From assembly GCF_022023855.1 (NCBI RefSeq), contig NZ_CP059449.1, forward strand, positions 496,001-560,000: a DNA stretch of 64,000 nucleotides, given 5' to 3'. Position 1 is the stretch's first letter, and every line of letters begins with the position of its first letter. The notes under the pieces were generated by a model. The model made no database searches. It was not told the origin of the DNA and saw only the letters and a list, made by a program, of their open reading frames with translations. Origin of the DNA: Azospirillum brasilense. Its GTDB lineage: Bacteria; Pseudomonadota; Alphaproteobacteria; Azospirillales; Azospirillaceae. Made by a program: the position numbers and the translations under genes. Shown here piece by piece: positions 19,626-31,400 of the stretch.

Positions 19626-20516
19626 TTAAACCGCCTCGGCGCCGGAGATGATTTCGATCAGCTCCTTGGTGATGTAGGCCTGGCGCGTGCGGTTGTAGGT
19701 GATCGTCAGCTTGTTGATCATGTCGCCGGCGTTGCGCGTCGCATTGTCCATCGCGGTCATGCGGGCGCCCTGTTCGGACGCGGCGCTTTCCAGAAGGGCG
19801 CGATAGACCTGGATCGACAGGTTGCGCGGCAGCAGCTCGGCGAGGATCTGCTCCTCGTCGGGCTCGAACTCGTAGATCGCCTTGACCTCGGCGCCCGCGG
19901 CTTCCTCGTCCGCCTGCGCCTCGACGGCGAAGGGAACGAGCTGCTGGACGGTCACGATCTGGGAGATCGCCGACTTGAACTTGTTGAAGATCACCGAGCA
20001 GACGTCGAACTCGCCCGCGTCGTACATCGCCAGAACCTTCTGCGCGACGACATCGGCGTCGGCGAAGGACAGCTTGCGGCGGCCCACATCCTCGTAGGTC
20101 TCGACGATCAGCGAGCCGAACTCGCGACGCAGCTGGTCGCGGGCCTTGCGGCCGACGGTGAGCAGCTTGACCGTCTTGCCTTCCGACTGGAGGCGCTGGA
20201 TCTGGCGGCGGGATTCACGGACGATGGCGCCGTTGAAGGCGCCGCACAGGCCACGGTCGGAGCTGATGATGACGAGGAGATGCACCTGATCGGAACCGGT
20301 GCCGGTCATCAGCTTCGGGCCGTTGCCCGAGTCCTGCACGTTGGCCGCGAGAGAGGCCAGCATGCGGCCCATGCGCTCGGCGTAGGGACGACCGGCTTCC
20401 GCCTGCTCCTGCGCACGGCGGAGCTTGGAGGCGGCGACCATCTTCATCGCCGAGGTGATCTTCCGCGTCGATTGGACGCTGGCGATCCGGTTCTTTAGGT
20501 CCTTGAGGTTAGGCAT
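19626..20516 (-). CDS. atpG: F1F0 ATP synthase gamma subunit
   Basis: The 296-residue gamma subunit forms the rotor shaft of F1. It has the N-terminal coiled-coil helix [28 protein letters not shown], the central [10 protein letters not shown] motif and the C-terminal helix ending [24 protein letters not shown], all diagnostic. It is third in the operon. Confidence 0.98.
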   Translation of the reverse strand: MPNLKDLKNRIASVQSTRKITSAMKMVAASKLRRAQEQAEAGRPYAERMGRMLASLAANVQDSGNGPKLMTGTGSDQVHLLVIISSDRGLCGAFNGAIVRESRRQIQRLQSEGKTVKLLTVGRKARDQLRREFGSLIVETYEDVGRRKLSFADADVVAQKVLAMYDAGEFDVCSVIFNKFKSAISQIVTVQQLVPFAVEAQADEEAAGAEVKAIYEFEPDEEQILAELLPRNLSIQVYRALLESAASEQGARMTAMDNATRNAGDMINKLTITYNRTRQAYITKELIEIISGAEAV

Positions 20517-20588
20517 GCCGGCCCTTCATTCCGCTCGGGGTCGTTCGGGTTGACGGACGGGGCGCAGGGACTGCGCCCCCGCCGTCGA

Positions 20589-22117
<1,529 letters not shown>

Positions 22118-22118
<1 letters not shown>

Positions 22119-22687
22119 CAGACTGATCCCCCTGAGGCCTTCATGGCGAGTTGCAATTTGTTCAGCTTCGTGCGCACCGAGGTGTCGACCATGCGCGAGC
22201 CGAACTTAACGATCATGCCCCCGATCAGCGCGGGATCGACCGAGGTGTTGACCAACACCTTGGAGCCGATCGACGCCTTCAGCGTGTCGGTGACCGCGGC
22301 CAGCTGAGCGTCGCTCAGCGGCTGGGCGGAGGTGACCTGGGCGGTCACTTCGCCGCGACGGCGGGCCAGTTCGGCGAGATAGCCTTCGATCATGCCTTCC
22401 AGCGCGAACAGGCGGCGGTTCTTGGCCACCAGCCCGATGAAGCGCTTGGTCAGATCGGACACTTCGGCGCGGTCCAGAACCGCGGCCATCGCCCGGCCTT
22501 GGTCGGCGCGGCTGATCACGGGACTGCGGACGAGGCGGCGAAGGTCGGCGCTCTCAGCCAGGATTTGCTTCAGCGCAACCAGATCGCTCGCGACCTGATC
22601 CAACGCTTTGTTCTCGTCCGCAAGCTCGAACAGCGCGATGGAGTAGCGCGTAGCGAGTTCGGAAACGCCTGTACCTTCGATTGCCAC
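22118..22687 (-). CDS. atpH: F1F0 ATP synthase delta subunit
   Basis: The 189-residue delta subunit joins F1 to the peripheral stalk. It begins with [16 protein letters not shown] and ends with the delta-specific block [29 protein letters not shown]. It is first in the alphaproteobacterial atpHAGDC order; the F0 genes are elsewhere, as is usual in the group. No F0 gene is in the window. Confidence 0.96.
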
Positions 22688-23101
22688 CTGATCCCTCGAA
22701 TTGAGTTCGGTAGACGGTGAATTTTCAGGGCCTTAAATAGGGCAAAACCCATATCGCGGCGGCCCAGCCCGCGAAAGCGAGCGGTCCAATATCACAGGAT
22801 TAGGCCCTGCGCAACGGGGTCTGGACAATTTGCACGCGGCTTGCGTGCGGCGTTTTGCGCCCCTGCGGCGTGGGGTCCGTTCTTGGCGGCGGCGGCTGGA
22901 AATGGGCATACCACTTCACAACCGCAACGGATCACCTCGGCGCCCGCAGGCCCTGCCCCCTTCGCGTTCCGTTTTTCCGGGTCCCGTTCCGCGACGGTCC
23001 AGGGACCAGACTGTGACCTAACGCGCCACTTAACACCCGTTTAACCATTCACGCGCACGGTCGCCCCATAGCCCGTCTGACAGGACAAACCCAGGCCAAT
23101 C
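22688..23101. other. Divergent regulatory region between atpH and an unknown gene
   Basis: These 414 bases have no credible gene. They must carry the atp operon promoter on the minus strand, and an AT-rich TTAAATAGGGCAAAA patch at 22732-22746 is the likeliest core. A GCACGC-loop-GCGTGC hairpin lies near 22831-22847, and a CtrA-type box at 23030-23045 on the side of the 107-residue gene. No clean -35/-10 pair is visible. Confidence 0.6.
23030..23045. promoter_or_regulatory. CtrA-type box TTAA-N7-TTAAC
   Basis: TTAA at 23030-23033, seven bases, then TTAAC at 23041-23045 match the full CtrA consensus used by alphaproteobacterial cell-cycle and motility regulons. It is 57 nt upstream of the ATG at 23102. 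In DNA of this GC content such a match is unlikely by chance. Confidence 0.6.
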
Positions 23102-23425
23102 ATGACCGTCGTCGCTTTTTCCTGCGCCCGCTTCACGCCCGCCGACCTCAACGAATTCGAGGCGGTGGCCGAGCCGAAGCTGCGCCTTGGCCATTGGGCC
23201 GGGGTCATCCGCGAAACGGGCCGGGAGCACGACCGGCTCCTTGTCCTCCTGCCCGGCGTGGACCGTCCTGTCTTCCGGTTCGAGCGCGACGGGCGCGGAC
23301 GCTACAGCCTGTCCTTCAACGACCGCTCCGGCTGGTACGGCATCGGGTCGGGAGGCAGCGCCTCCGAATGCCTGTCGATCTGGCGCCCGCGCCCGCGCAC
23401 CGACCGCTCCGTCTCGGTGCTCTGA
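23102..23425 (+). CDS. Unknown 107-residue protein
   Basis: The product begins MTVVAFSCARFTPADLNEFEAVAEPKL and has alternating hydrophobic and charged residues consistent with a small cytosolic alpha/beta domain. An aromatic stretch YSLSFNDRSGWYGIG lies near residue 70. There is no signal peptide or membrane segment and I do not recognise a family. Codon use matches neighbouring genes, so it is probably real. The CtrA-type box 57 nt upstream suggests cell-cycle or motility-linked control. It is convergent with the cache-domain gene. Confidence 0.6.
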   Translation: MTVVAFSCARFTPADLNEFEAVAEPKLRLGHWAGVIRETGREHDRLLVLLPGVDRPVFRFERDGRGRYSLSFNDRSGWYGIGSGGSASECLSIWRPRPRTDRSVSVL

Positions 23426-23463
23426 GCGCCTTTTTCACCCTTCGGAAAAGTCCGATTCGGCCG

Positions 23464-23967
23464 TCAGCGATAGACGCCGACCGACAGCAGATAGGGCTCG
23501 CCGCCCAGGACGATGCGGCGCACGATCATCGTCTTCGGCGCGATCTGGCCGGACAGCGGGTCCGTCCATTTGTAGCTGACGGCGCCCGAGTCCCGCTCCG
23601 CCACGATGTCCAGCGCCTCCTGGATGAAGGGCTTTCCGTCGACGTCCTTCAGGTCCTTGAGGTTCGCGCCGTTCAGCGACGGCGTCCAGCCATGGGCCAC
23701 CATCACGCCGTCGCGGTCGATCAGCATCGGGTAGAGGTCACGGTCGATCAGAGCGCCGTCCCGCTGGGCGAAGGCATCCGGCGCGCCCTCCGCGCCGTGC
23801 TGGCGTAGATAGCCGCTGGTCTTGTCGAGCAGCGCCTTGGCATCCGATTCCGTCCCCCGTGTCTGGGCGGGCACGCCCGCCGCCAACGCGATGATCGCCA
23901 GCAGGGCGAGAACCGGGAGAACCGTCAGCAAGGTAGGGAGGTGGAAACGACCGCGCAGCCTGGACAT
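23464..23967 (-). CDS. Cache-domain periplasmic sensor-like protein
   Basis: The 167-residue product has an N-terminal membrane segment (about 10-32; LLTVLPVLALLAIIALAAGVP) and then a single-cache (sCache_2) region. That region includes GYLRQHGAEGAPDAFAQRDG, DLYPMLIDRDGVMVAHGW and VDGKPFIQEALDIVAERDSG, typical of small-molecule-binding domains of chemoreceptors and kinases. It has no signalling domain of its own, so it would act as a stand-alone binding protein or be a partner to one. ATG 23967 is preferred because it starts just before the membrane segment; longer starts exist. Confidence 0.75.
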   Translation of the reverse strand: MSRLRGRFHLPTLLTVLPVLALLAIIALAAGVPAQTRGTESDAKALLDKTSGYLRQHGAEGAPDAFAQRDGALIDRDLYPMLIDRDGVMVAHGWTPSLNGANLKDLKDVDGKPFIQEALDIVAERDSGAVSYKWTDPLSGQIAPKTMIVRRIVLGGEPYLLSVGVYR

Positions 23968-24126
23968 GAGATCGCTCGGCGAAAGATGACTTCCATACTC
24001 TGGTAATACCATGACCCGCCGGCCGCAACGGACCAAACGTCACAGGTGCCTTGCGGAGCGCGCAGGGACAATCGGTCGCAGCCCCCCTTTACAGGAGTCC
24101 GACGTTTCTTAGCGGGCACCGCAGCT

Positions 24127-26385
24127 TTACAGGAAGCTGTAAGGGTCCACGTCCACTTGCACGCGCACGTTGGGTGGAATGTCCACCTGCTCCAACCACT
24201 GGGCGATCAGGGGTTGCACCTGGACGGTGCGCGGCGCCTTCAGCAGCAGGCGCCGCCGGTGACGCCCGCGCAGCAGGGCGAGCGGCGCCGGGGCCGGACC
24301 CAGCACGGCGACGGTGTCGCTGCGCGGCGCCGCGCGCCCCAGGGCGATGGACAGCTTCTCCACCGCCGCCGCGTCCTCCCCCGACACGATCAGGGCGGCC
24401 AGCCGTCCGAAGGGCGGCATCCCGGCCTCCAGCCGCATCTCCGCCTCAAGCTGGTAGAAGCCGTCGCGGTCCCCGGCGGCCAGGGCCTGCATCACCGGAT
24501 GCTCGGGCATGTAGGTCTGCAGCATCACCCGCCCCGGCCGCTCGCCGCGCCCGGCGCGCCCGGCCACCTGATGAAGGAGCTGGTAGGTCCGCTCTCCCGC
24601 CCGCAAATCGCCACCGGCCAGCCCCAGATCGGCGTCCACCACCCCGACCAGGGTCAGCATGGGGAAATGGTGGCCCTTCGCCATGACCTGGGTGCCGATC
24701 AGGATGTCCAGCTCATGGTCAGCGATGCGGCGGACCATCTCCTGGATGGCGCGGGGGCCGAACAGCGTGTCGGACGCCATGATGGCGGCGCGGGCGTCGG
24801 GGAACAGCTCCGCCACCTCCTCAGCGATGCGCTCCACGCCCGGACCGCAGGCGGCCAGCGTGCCCTCCTCGCCGCATTCCGGGCAGGTCGGGGACAGCGG
24901 CTGCGACAGGCCGCAATGGTGGCACTGGAGCTTGCGGGCCAGCCGGTGCTCGACCAGCCACGCCGTGCAGTTGGGGCATTGCAGCCGGTGCCCGCAGGCC
25001 CGGCACAGGGTCAGCGGGGCGTAGCCGCGGCGGTTGAGGAACAGCATCACCTGCTCCTTCTCCGCCAGCGTCTGCTCGATGGCCTTCTTCAGCGACGGGG
25101 CCAGCCAGTGGCGGGCGGGAGGGCGGTCCTTGCGGAGGTCCACCAGCTCGACGTCGGGCAGCACGGCGCCGCCGTGGCGGCCCGGCAGCTCGATGCGGGC
25201 GTAGCGGTTGCTGTCGGCGTTGACCTTGGTCTCCAGCGACGGCGTGGCGGAGACCAGCACGGTGGGGATGCCGCCGAGATGTGCCCGCGCGACGGCCATG
25301 TCGCGGGCGTGGTAGATCGACCCCTCCTCCTGCTTGTAGGCGGAGTCGTGCTCCTCGTCGATGATGATGACGCCGAGGTTCTTGTAGGGCAGGAACAGGG
25401 CGGAGCGGGCGCCGACCACCACCGGCACCTCGCCGTTGGCCACAGCCCTCCAGGTGTCGCGGCGCTGCGCCCCGGTCAGTTCGGAATGCCATTCCGCCGG
25501 CGGCGCGCCGAAGCGGCGGGCAAAGCGCTCCAGCCACTGCGCCGACAGGGCGATTTCCGGAAGCAGAACCAGCGCCTGCTTGCCCGCCTTCAGGGCGGCG
25601 GCGATGGCCTCGTAATAGACCTCCGTCTTGCCGGAACCGGTCACCCCGTCGAGCAGCACGGTGGAATAGGCGCCGGACTCCACGCGGGCGCGCAGGTCCG
25701 CCGCCGCGGCCTCCTGATCGGCGGACAGGGTGGGGCCGGGACGGTGGCAGTCGGGCCGCCCGAGCTTGGTCGGCTGCAGCAGTACCGGCTCCAGCAGCCC
25801 GGCCTCGGCCAGCCCGCGCACCACGGTGACGCCGCAGCCGGCCTCCTCCGCCAGTTCCGCCGGGGTGCGCGGCGGGCCGTCGTCCAGCAGGGCCAGGACG
25901 CGGCGCCGCGGGTCGGTCATCTTGAAGCCGGGCGGCGGCTCCGCATCGGGCTTGCGGAGGTAGGCGAGCATGGCCTTCGCCGGCTCCAGCGCCGACGGCA
26001 CGCTGATCGCCATGCGCAGCACATGGCCCGGCGGCGTCATGGTGTAGGCGGCGACCCACTCCACGAACTTGCGCTCGACCTCCGGCATCGGAGGCATGTC
26101 GAAGCGGCGGACCACCGGCTTCAGCCGGGCGGCCGCCACCACTCCGGCGCCGTCGCCCCACACCACCCCCAGCACGCGGCGCGGCCCGAGCGGAACCTCC
26201 ACGTAATCGCCGGGGACGAGGGTCATCCCGGCGGGCACACGGTAATCGTAGGCCTCGCGCAGCGGCAGCGGCAGCAGCACGCGGACGCGCGGGTCCGCGT
26301 CCACCGGCACCGTGCCCGGCAGAAGGGCCTGCGCTGAATCTCCGGAACCGGATTTGGCCCCGGATCTGGCGGAATTTTCACGCAT
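24127..26385 (-). CDS. priA: Primosomal helicase PriA
   Basis: PriA reloads the replisome at stalled forks. The 752-residue product has the 3'-end-binding N-terminal domain ([19 protein letters not shown]). The helicase core follows, with Walker [16 protein letters not shown] and DEEH box. A zinc-binding insert has cysteine pairs [13 protein letters not shown] and CHHCG...CPECG, and the C-terminal motifs [12 protein letters not shown] follow. Length matches the family. It diverges from the transaldolase gene with an 88-nt gap. Confidence 0.97.
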   Translation of the reverse strand: MRENSARSGAKSGSGDSAQALLPGTVPVDADPRVRVLLPLPLREAYDYRVPAGMTLVPGDYVEVPLGPRRVLGVVWGDGAGVVAAARLKPVVRRFDMPPMPEVERKFVEWVAAYTMTPPGHVLRMAISVPSALEPAKAMLAYLRKPDAEPPPGFKMTDPRRRVLALLDDGPPRTPAELAEEAGCGVTVVRGLAEAGLLEPVLLQPTKLGRPDCHRPGPTLSADQEAAAADLRARVESGAYSTVLLDGVTGSGKTEVYYEAIAAALKAGKQALVLLPEIALSAQWLERFARRFGAPPAEWHSELTGAQRRDTWRAVANGEVPVVVGARSALFLPYKNLGVIIIDEEHDSAYKQEEGSIYHARDMAVARAHLGGIPTVLVSATPSLETKVNADSNRYARIELPGRHGGAVLPDVELVDLRKDRPPARHWLAPSLKKAIEQTLAEKEQVMLFLNRRGYAPLTLCRACGHRLQCPNCTAWLVEHRLARKLQCHHCGLSQPLSPTCPECGEEGTLAACGPGVERIAEEVAELFPDARAAIMASDTLFGPRAIQEMVRRIADHELDILIGTQVMAKGHHFPMLTLVGVVDADLGLAGGDLRAGERTYQLLHQVAGRAGRGERPGRVMLQTYMPEHPVMQALAAGDRDGFYQLEAEMRLEAGMPPFGRLAALIVSGEDAAAVEKLSIALGRAAPRSDTVAVLGPAPAPLALLRGRHRRRLLLKAPRTVQVQPLIAQWLEQVDIPPNVRVQVDVDPYSFL

Positions 26386-26473
26386 CGGCTAGAGTGCCCC
26401 CTGGCCGCGACGCCGGGCAGCGAATCCCGGGAAACAGGGCACGGTCTTCCTCAGCAAGTATGGATTCCAGGTC

Positions 26474-27130
26474 ATGAAGTTCTTCGTTGACACCGCCGAC
26501 ATCGCCGAGATCCGCGATCTGGCCGACACCGGCCTGCTGGACGGTGTTACCACCAACCCCTCCCTCGTCGCCAAGTCCGGTCGCAGCTTCCTCGACCTCG
26601 TGGCCGAAATTTGTGATGTGGTGAGCGGCCCGGTCAGCGCCGAGGTGGCGTCCACCGACTTCGAGACCATGCTGGCGGAAGGAAAGAAGCTTGCCAAGAT
26701 CGCCGACAACGTCGCGGTCAAGGTTCCGCTCACCCAGGCCGGCCTGAAGGTCTGCAAGGCGCTGTCCTCCGAAGGGACGATGGTCAACGTCACGCTGTGC
26801 TTCTCCCCGGCGCAGGCGATCCTGGCCGCCAAGGCCGGCGCCAGCTTCGTGTCGCCCTTCGTCGGCCGCCTGGACGACATCGGGCAGGACGGCATGGGCC
26901 TGATCGCCGACATCGTGGAGATTTACAGCAATTACGATTACTTCAAGACCGAGGTGCTGGTCGCCTCGATCCGCAACCCGATCCACATCGTCGACTCCGC
27001 CCGCCTGGGCGCCCATGTCGTCACCGCCCCGCCGTCGGTGCTGAAGCAGCTCTTCAACCATCCGCTGACCGACAAGGGCCTCGCCCAGTTCGTCGCCGAT
27101 TGGCAGAAGACCGGCCAGTCCATCCTCTGA
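26474..27130 (+). CDS. Small transaldolase / fructose-6-phosphate aldolase family
   Basis: The 218-residue product is the short (subfamily 3B/FSA-like) transaldolase: [16 protein letters not shown], then [12 protein letters not shown]. The Schiff-base lysine is probably Lys83 in VAVKVPLT, followed by the [29 protein letters not shown] block. Members of this length in proteobacteria are usually transaldolases (tal) of the pentose phosphate pathway, less often F6P aldolases. It is followed by a DUF484 gene after 10 nt. Confidence 0.92.
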   Translation: MKFFVDTADIAEIRDLADTGLLDGVTTNPSLVAKSGRSFLDLVAEICDVVSGPVSAEVASTDFETMLAEGKKLAKIADNVAVKVPLTQAGLKVCKALSSEGTMVNVTLCFSPAQAILAAKAGASFVSPFVGRLDDIGQDGMGLIADIVEIYSNYDYFKTEVLVASIRNPIHIVDSARLGAHVVTAPPSVLKQLFNHPLTDKGLAQFVADWQKTGQSIL

Positions 27131-27140
27131 GGACGGCAGC

Positions 27141-27854
27141 ATGGGCCGGGAGCCGGGACACACCCCCCAGAGGAAGGACGCGCCGACCGCCGAGGAGGTG
27201 CACGCCTACCTGCGGGACCATCCCGACTTCCTGGTCCATCACGGCGATCTGGTCCACCACCTGACCCCGCCGTCGCAGGACCGTGGGCGCGGGGTGGTGG
27301 ACCTGCAGGCCTACATGGTCGAGCGCCTGCGCGGCGAGGTCCGCCTGCTGAAGGACCAGCAGCGCGAGCTGATCGGCACCTCGCGCGCCAACATGAACAG
27401 CCAGAACCGCATCCACGCGGCGGTGCTGTTCCTCCTCGACGCCCAAAGCTTCGAGCAGCTCATCCAGACCATCACCACCGATCTGGCGGTGCTCCTGGAT
27501 CTGGACGTCGCCTGCCTGATCGTCGAGTCGAACGGCCAGGACACCCCGCACGTCCAGACCTCCGGCGTGCGGGTGGTCGAGCCGGGGACCGTCGACCGCT
27601 GGCTGGGCAAGGCCGACGTGGCGCTGAACGCCGACATCCAGGGCGACCCGGAGCTGTACGGCCCCGGCGCCGGGCTGGTCCGGTCGGAGGTGCTGATCCG
27701 CCTCCAGGTGTCCAGCGAGACGCCGGACGGCATGCTGGCCTTCGGCAGCCGCGAGCCGGACAGCTTCCACGGCGGCCAGGGCACCGAACTGGTCGGTTTC
27801 CTCGCCCGCGTGGTCGAGCGGGTGATCCGCGGCTGGCTCGAACTGCCGGCCTGA
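27141..27854 (+). CDS. DUF484 family protein
   Basis: The 237-residue product has the DUF484 start EEVHAYLRDHPDFLVHHGDLVHHL and VDLQAYMVERLRGEVRLLKDQQREL, then a GAF-like half. The family commonly sits upstream of xerC, as here, but its function is not established. It is 10 nt after the transaldolase and 13 nt before xerC, so the three are probably one transcript. Confidence 0.9.
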   Translation: MGREPGHTPQRKDAPTAEEVHAYLRDHPDFLVHHGDLVHHLTPPSQDRGRGVVDLQAYMVERLRGEVRLLKDQQRELIGTSRANMNSQNRIHAAVLFLLDAQSFEQLIQTITTDLAVLLDLDVACLIVESNGQDTPHVQTSGVRVVEPGTVDRWLGKADVALNADIQGDPELYGPGAGLVRSEVLIRLQVSSETPDGMLAFGSREPDSFHGGQGTELVGFLARVVERVIRGWLELPA

Positions 27855-27867
27855 CCCCACGGAACGC

Positions 27868-28827
27868 ATGACCGGAAAACAGAATCCCGTCCTCGGTTTC
27901 GCCGCCCAGCCCGACGTCCAGGACACGCTGGCGCATTGGCGGCGCTGGATGGAGAGCGAGCGCAACGTCTCGCCCCACACCCTGACCGCCTACATCGGCG
28001 ACGTCGCGACCTTCCTGGAGTTCATCACCAGCTATCAGGCCAAGCCGCCGTCGATGAACGACCTCGCCGCGCTGACCGTCACCGATTTCCGCTCCTGGCT
28101 GTCCCACCTCGCCATGAAGGGGATCGGCTCCAACAGCCGGTCGCGCGCCCTGTCGTCGGTGCGCAACCTCTTCCGCTGGATGGACCGCGACGGCCGCCTG
28201 CACAACCCGGCGATCAACACCTTCTCCGGCCCGCGTATCAAGCGCCCGGCGCCGAAGCCGCTGACCGTGCTGGACGCCGACCGGCTGCTGGAGGAATCGG
28301 AGAAGGAACCGGACGAGCCCTGGGTCGGCAAGCGCGACCGGGCGCTGTTCACGCTGCTCTACGGCTGCGGCCTGCGCATTTCGGAGGCGCTGAACCTGAC
28401 GCGCCGCGAGGCGCCGCTGGGCGAGACGCTGCGGGTCACAGGCAAGGGCAACAAGGAACGGATCGTCCCGGTGCTGCCGGCGGTGACGGAGGCGGTGCGC
28501 GCCTACATGGACGCCTGCCCCTACCGCCAAGGGCCGGACGCGCCGCTGTTCGTCGGGGTGCGCGGCGGGCAGCTCGCCCCGGCCATCGCGCAACGGCGGA
28601 TGCGCGACCTGCGCCGCCTGATGGGGTTGCCGGAGACCGCGACGCCGCACGCGCTGCGGCACAGCTTCGCCACGCATCTGTTGGCGGACGGCGGAGACCT
28701 GCGGGCGATCCAGGATCTGCTGGGCCACGCCTCGCTGTCGACGACGCAGCGCTACACGGATGTGGAGAGCGAGCAACTGATGCAGGTGTACCGCTCGGCG
28801 CACCCGCGGGCGAAGAGGACGCCGTAG
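27868..28827 (+). CDS. xerC: Tyrosine recombinase XerC
   Basis: XerC with XerD resolves chromosome dimers at dif. The 319-residue protein has the SAM-like N-terminal domain (SERNVSPHTLTAYIGDV) and the catalytic set: Arg in CGLRISEALNL, Lys in GKGNKERIVP, HALRHSFATHLL, the LGHASLSTTQRYT His and Tyr nucleophile. It lies after DUF484. It is chromosomal and not next to phage or integron genes, supporting XerC over an integrase. Confidence 0.95.
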   Translation: MTGKQNPVLGFAAQPDVQDTLAHWRRWMESERNVSPHTLTAYIGDVATFLEFITSYQAKPPSMNDLAALTVTDFRSWLSHLAMKGIGSNSRSRALSSVRNLFRWMDRDGRLHNPAINTFSGPRIKRPAPKPLTVLDADRLLEESEKEPDEPWVGKRDRALFTLLYGCGLRISEALNLTRREAPLGETLRVTGKGNKERIVPVLPAVTEAVRAYMDACPYRQGPDAPLFVGVRGGQLAPAIAQRRMRDLRRLMGLPETATPHALRHSFATHLLADGGDLRAIQDLLGHASLSTTQRYTDVESEQLMQVYRSAHPRAKRTP

Positions 28828-28883
28828 ATTCAGAAAAGGGAAGTGCTTTGCCCCCTCCCCGGCCAGAGCGACCGCACTTGAAG

Positions 28884-29003
28884 TCCCCTCTCCCCTCCGG
28901 GGAGAGGGTTAGGGTGAGGGGGTTGCGCTTGTGCCGGACTTCCCATAAGCGCAACCCCCTCACCGGCCCTCCGGGCCACCCTCTCCCCAGAGGGGAGAGG
29001 GTT
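28884..29003. repeat. Long palindromic intergenic repeat, family A copy 1
   Basis: Two arms share a perfect 18-bp inverted repeat (GGTGAGGGGGTTGCGCTT and its complement). The arms are flanked by two short hairpins of CTCTCCCC-loop-GGGGAGAG type. The repeat lies between convergent xerC and lpd and ends 18 nt from the lpd stop. Related copies are at 58228-58334 and 61179-61296. Confidence 0.85.
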
Positions 29004-29020
29004 ACGAGAGAAAACGCCCC

Positions 29021-30421
29021 TTAGATGTGCAGGGCGCGGCCGTCCACGGCGAGGGCGGCTTCCTTGGTCACTTCCGACAGGGTCGGGTGGGCGTGGCAGG
29101 TGCGGGCGATGTCCTCGGCGGACGCGCTGAACTCCATGGCCAAGGCCAGCTCGGCCACCATCTCCGACACGTTCGGGCCGACCATGTGGACGCCCAGCAC
29201 CTTGTCGGTGCGCGCGTCGGCCAGGATCTTCACGAAGCCGTCGGTCGTGCCGCTGGCGCGGGCGCGGCCGTTGGCGGTGAAGGGGAACTTGCCCGCCTTG
29301 AAGGCGACGCCGGCGGCCTTCAGCTCCTCCTCGGTCTTGCCGACCGCGGCCACTTCCGGCCAGGTGTAGACGACGCCGGGGACGAGGTCGTGGTTGACGT
29401 GGCCCGCCTGACCGGCCAGCAGCTCGGCGAGCGCGACGCCCTCCTCCTCGGCCTTGTGGGCCAGCATCGGGCCTTCGACCACGTCGCCGATGGCGTAGAT
29501 GCCCGGCACGTTGGTTTCGAAGTGCTTGCCGATCTTCACGCGGCCGCGGTTGTCCATCTCCACGCCCACGGCGTCGAGTCCCAGCCCGTTGGTGAAGGCC
29601 CGGCGCCCGATGGCGACCAGCACGACGTCGGCCTCGACCTCCTCGGCGGTGCCGCCGGCGGCGGGCTCGACCGACAGGGTGACGCCGGTGTTGGTGACCT
29701 TGGCGCCGGTGACCTTGGAGCCGAGCTTGAAGGTCATGCCCTGCTTGCCGAGGATGCGCTGCATCTGCTTGGACACTTCGCCGTCCATGGTTGGCAGGAT
29801 GCGGTCCAGGAACTCGACCACGGTGACCTGCGCGCCGAGGCGGCCCCAGACCGAGCCCAGTTCAAGACCGATCACGCCGCCGCCGATGACGACGAGGCGC
29901 TTCGGCACCTCCGGCAGCTCCAGGGCGCCGGTGGAGGAGACGATCTTCTGCTCGTCGATCTCGATGCCCGGCAGCGGGGTGACTTCCGAGCCGGTGGCGA
30001 TGACGATAGCCTTGGACGCCGTGACGGTGCCGATGCCCTCGACCTCGACGGTGTTCGGAGCGGTGATGCGGCCCGCACCCTTCAGCCAGGCGATCTTGTT
30101 CTTCTTGAACAGGAACTCGATGCCGCCGGTGTTCTCTTTGACGACCTTGTCCTTGTGGGACAGCATGCCCGGCAGGTCCAACTCGACGCCGCCGACCTTG
30201 ATGCCGAACTTGGCGAGGCCGTGCTTGGCCTCCTCGTACTTCTCCGACGCGGCGAGCAGCGCCTTGGACGGGATGCAGCCGACGTTCAGGCAGGTACCGC
30301 CCAGCGCGCTGCGCTTCTCGACGCAGGCAACCTTGAAACCGAGCTGCGCCGCACGGATTGCGCAGACATACCCGCCGGGACCGCCGCCGACCACGACGAC
30401 GTCGAAAGTGCTTTCAGCCAT
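29021..30421 (-). CDS. lpd: Dihydrolipoyl dehydrogenase (E3)
   Basis: E3 reoxidises dihydrolipoamide in the 2-oxo-acid dehydrogenase and glycine-cleavage complexes. The 466-residue product begins [21 protein letters not shown] (FAD-binding GGGPGG), has redox cysteines 44 and 49 in GGTCLNVGC, a second dinucleotide site [13 protein letters not shown] and the C-terminal CHAHPTLSE with the active-site His. ATG 30421 is chosen because GAAGGAAAG sits just upstream; a start 24 nt further up would bury it. No E1/E2 genes are nearby. Confidence 0.97.
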   Translation of the reverse strand: MAESTFDVVVVGGGPGGYVCAIRAAQLGFKVACVEKRSALGGTCLNVGCIPSKALLAASEKYEEAKHGLAKFGIKVGGVELDLPGMLSHKDKVVKENTGGIEFLFKKNKIAWLKGAGRITAPNTVEVEGIGTVTASKAIVIATGSEVTPLPGIEIDEQKIVSSTGALELPEVPKRLVVIGGGVIGLELGSVWGRLGAQVTVVEFLDRILPTMDGEVSKQMQRILGKQGMTFKLGSKVTGAKVTNTGVTLSVEPAAGGTAEEVEADVVLVAIGRRAFTNGLGLDAVGVEMDNRGRVKIGKHFETNVPGIYAIGDVVEGPMLAHKAEEEGVALAELLAGQAGHVNHDLVPGVVYTWPEVAAVGKTEEELKAAGVAFKAGKFPFTANGRARASGTTDGFVKILADARTDKVLGVHMVGPNVSEMVAELALAMEFSASAEDIARTCHAHPTLSEVTKEAALAVDGRALHI

Positions 30422-30634
30422 TGGGGGCTTTCCTTCCGCCATTTTTGTGTTTGCCAAAAGCCGTCCCGTCCAGCGGGGAGGGCCGCGCGCCGATTTATGC
30501 CGCCGCTCACGCCAACTGGCAACGGGACAGTTCGTCCGGGGGGAGGGATGCCGGGTTGAAAGACCGGCATGGGAACAGCCGGAACCCATGCCGAGATGAA
30601 CGGGACCGGGGGCCGCTCCCCGGTCCGGGCCGCA

Positions 30635-31288
30635 TCACACCGAAACGGCGACCAGGAACAGGCGCGGGGCGCCGCCCTGAGCCACGTTCGCCAGGGTGGT
30701 GACTTGGTTGTTCACCTGATTGTTGAACACGTCGTACACATAGGCGGTGCGTCCGCCCGCCCAGAACCAGCCGAGCGTCGGGTTGCCGCCTCCAACGTCG
30801 GCCTGCTGGAAGATGCCGAAGGTCGCCAGCATGGAGACGTAGTTCAGGCCGGCGTTGCCGAGGCGCAGGGTCTGCTGCTTGATGATGTCGGCCTCGAAAC
30901 GGCCCCAGGCGTCATTGATCGGATTGGCGTGGGTCTGGTTGATGCATTTCAGCTCGATGTAAACGTCATCTGCGATCCCGGCGTTGCGGCACAGGTAGAA
31001 ATCGGCGCGCGCGGCGGCGCGGCGGTTGGCCGACACCCCCCAGGCCGGGCCAACCGCGGTGTAGGACAGAAAGGGGTTTCCGCCGTTGGTGGAGGGGTAG
31101 GGCTGCTCCCGTTCGCAGGTCCAGTTGCCGGGAATGTTCAGAAACCCGTGCGCGATTTCCAGCTGGAGCCAGACCTCCCAGCCACCGCGGATGTTGGCAT
31201 TCTGGGCGAAGACGTCGGCCCGTTGAAGATTGATGTTCCCGTTGTTGAATTCGGCTTGGATGGTGTTCAGGAGTTGCTGGCAACGCAT
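30635..31288 (-). CDS. Unknown protein with possible PD-(D/E)XK nuclease core
   Basis: The 217-residue product is rich in Asn and Gln compared with its neighbours. An AAGGGAC ribosome-binding site precedes ATG 31288. Residues Glu44 (in WLQLEIAHGF), Asp96 (RADFYLC), then Glu112-x-Lys114 (VYIELKC) and Gln138/139 (DIIKQQ) fall in the order and spacing of the PD-(D/E)XK core, with a beta-strand-like run before ExK. The C-terminus is also hydrophobic and Gly-rich (WFWAGGRTAYVYDVF). No signal peptide is visible. The fold assignment is inference only; it could be a different family with a chance ExK. Confidence 0.55.
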   Translation of the reverse strand: MRCQQLLNTIQAEFNNGNINLQRADVFAQNANIRGGWEVWLQLEIAHGFLNIPGNWTCEREQPYPSTNGGNPFLSYTAVGPAWGVSANRRAAARADFYLCRNAGIADDVYIELKCINQTHANPINDAWGRFEADIIKQQTLRLGNAGLNYVSMLATFGIFQQADVGGGNPTLGWFWAGGRTAYVYDVFNNQVNNQVTTLANVAQGGAPRLFLVAVSV

Positions 31289-31400
31289 GGCGATGTCCCT
31301 TGCTGCGACTGGACGCCGGAGCTGCGCTCCAGGCTTCTGCAAGGGGACGGTTTCGCAGGGCCTCGCGTGACCGGAAATCCACGCTCGCCCAGGTTCCCGG

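Noticed and set aside
22830..23044. Two overlapping plus-strand ORFs in the atpH upstream gap
   Set aside because: Arg/Pro-rich, no ribosome-binding site, and they run through the CtrA box region.
24046..26337. 763-codon plus-strand ORF opposite priA
   Set aside because: Arginine/alanine-rich shadow; priA motifs on the minus strand are decisive.
28884..29003. CRISPR array
   Set aside because: Repeats are palindromic and not separated by unique spacers of constant length; no cas genes.
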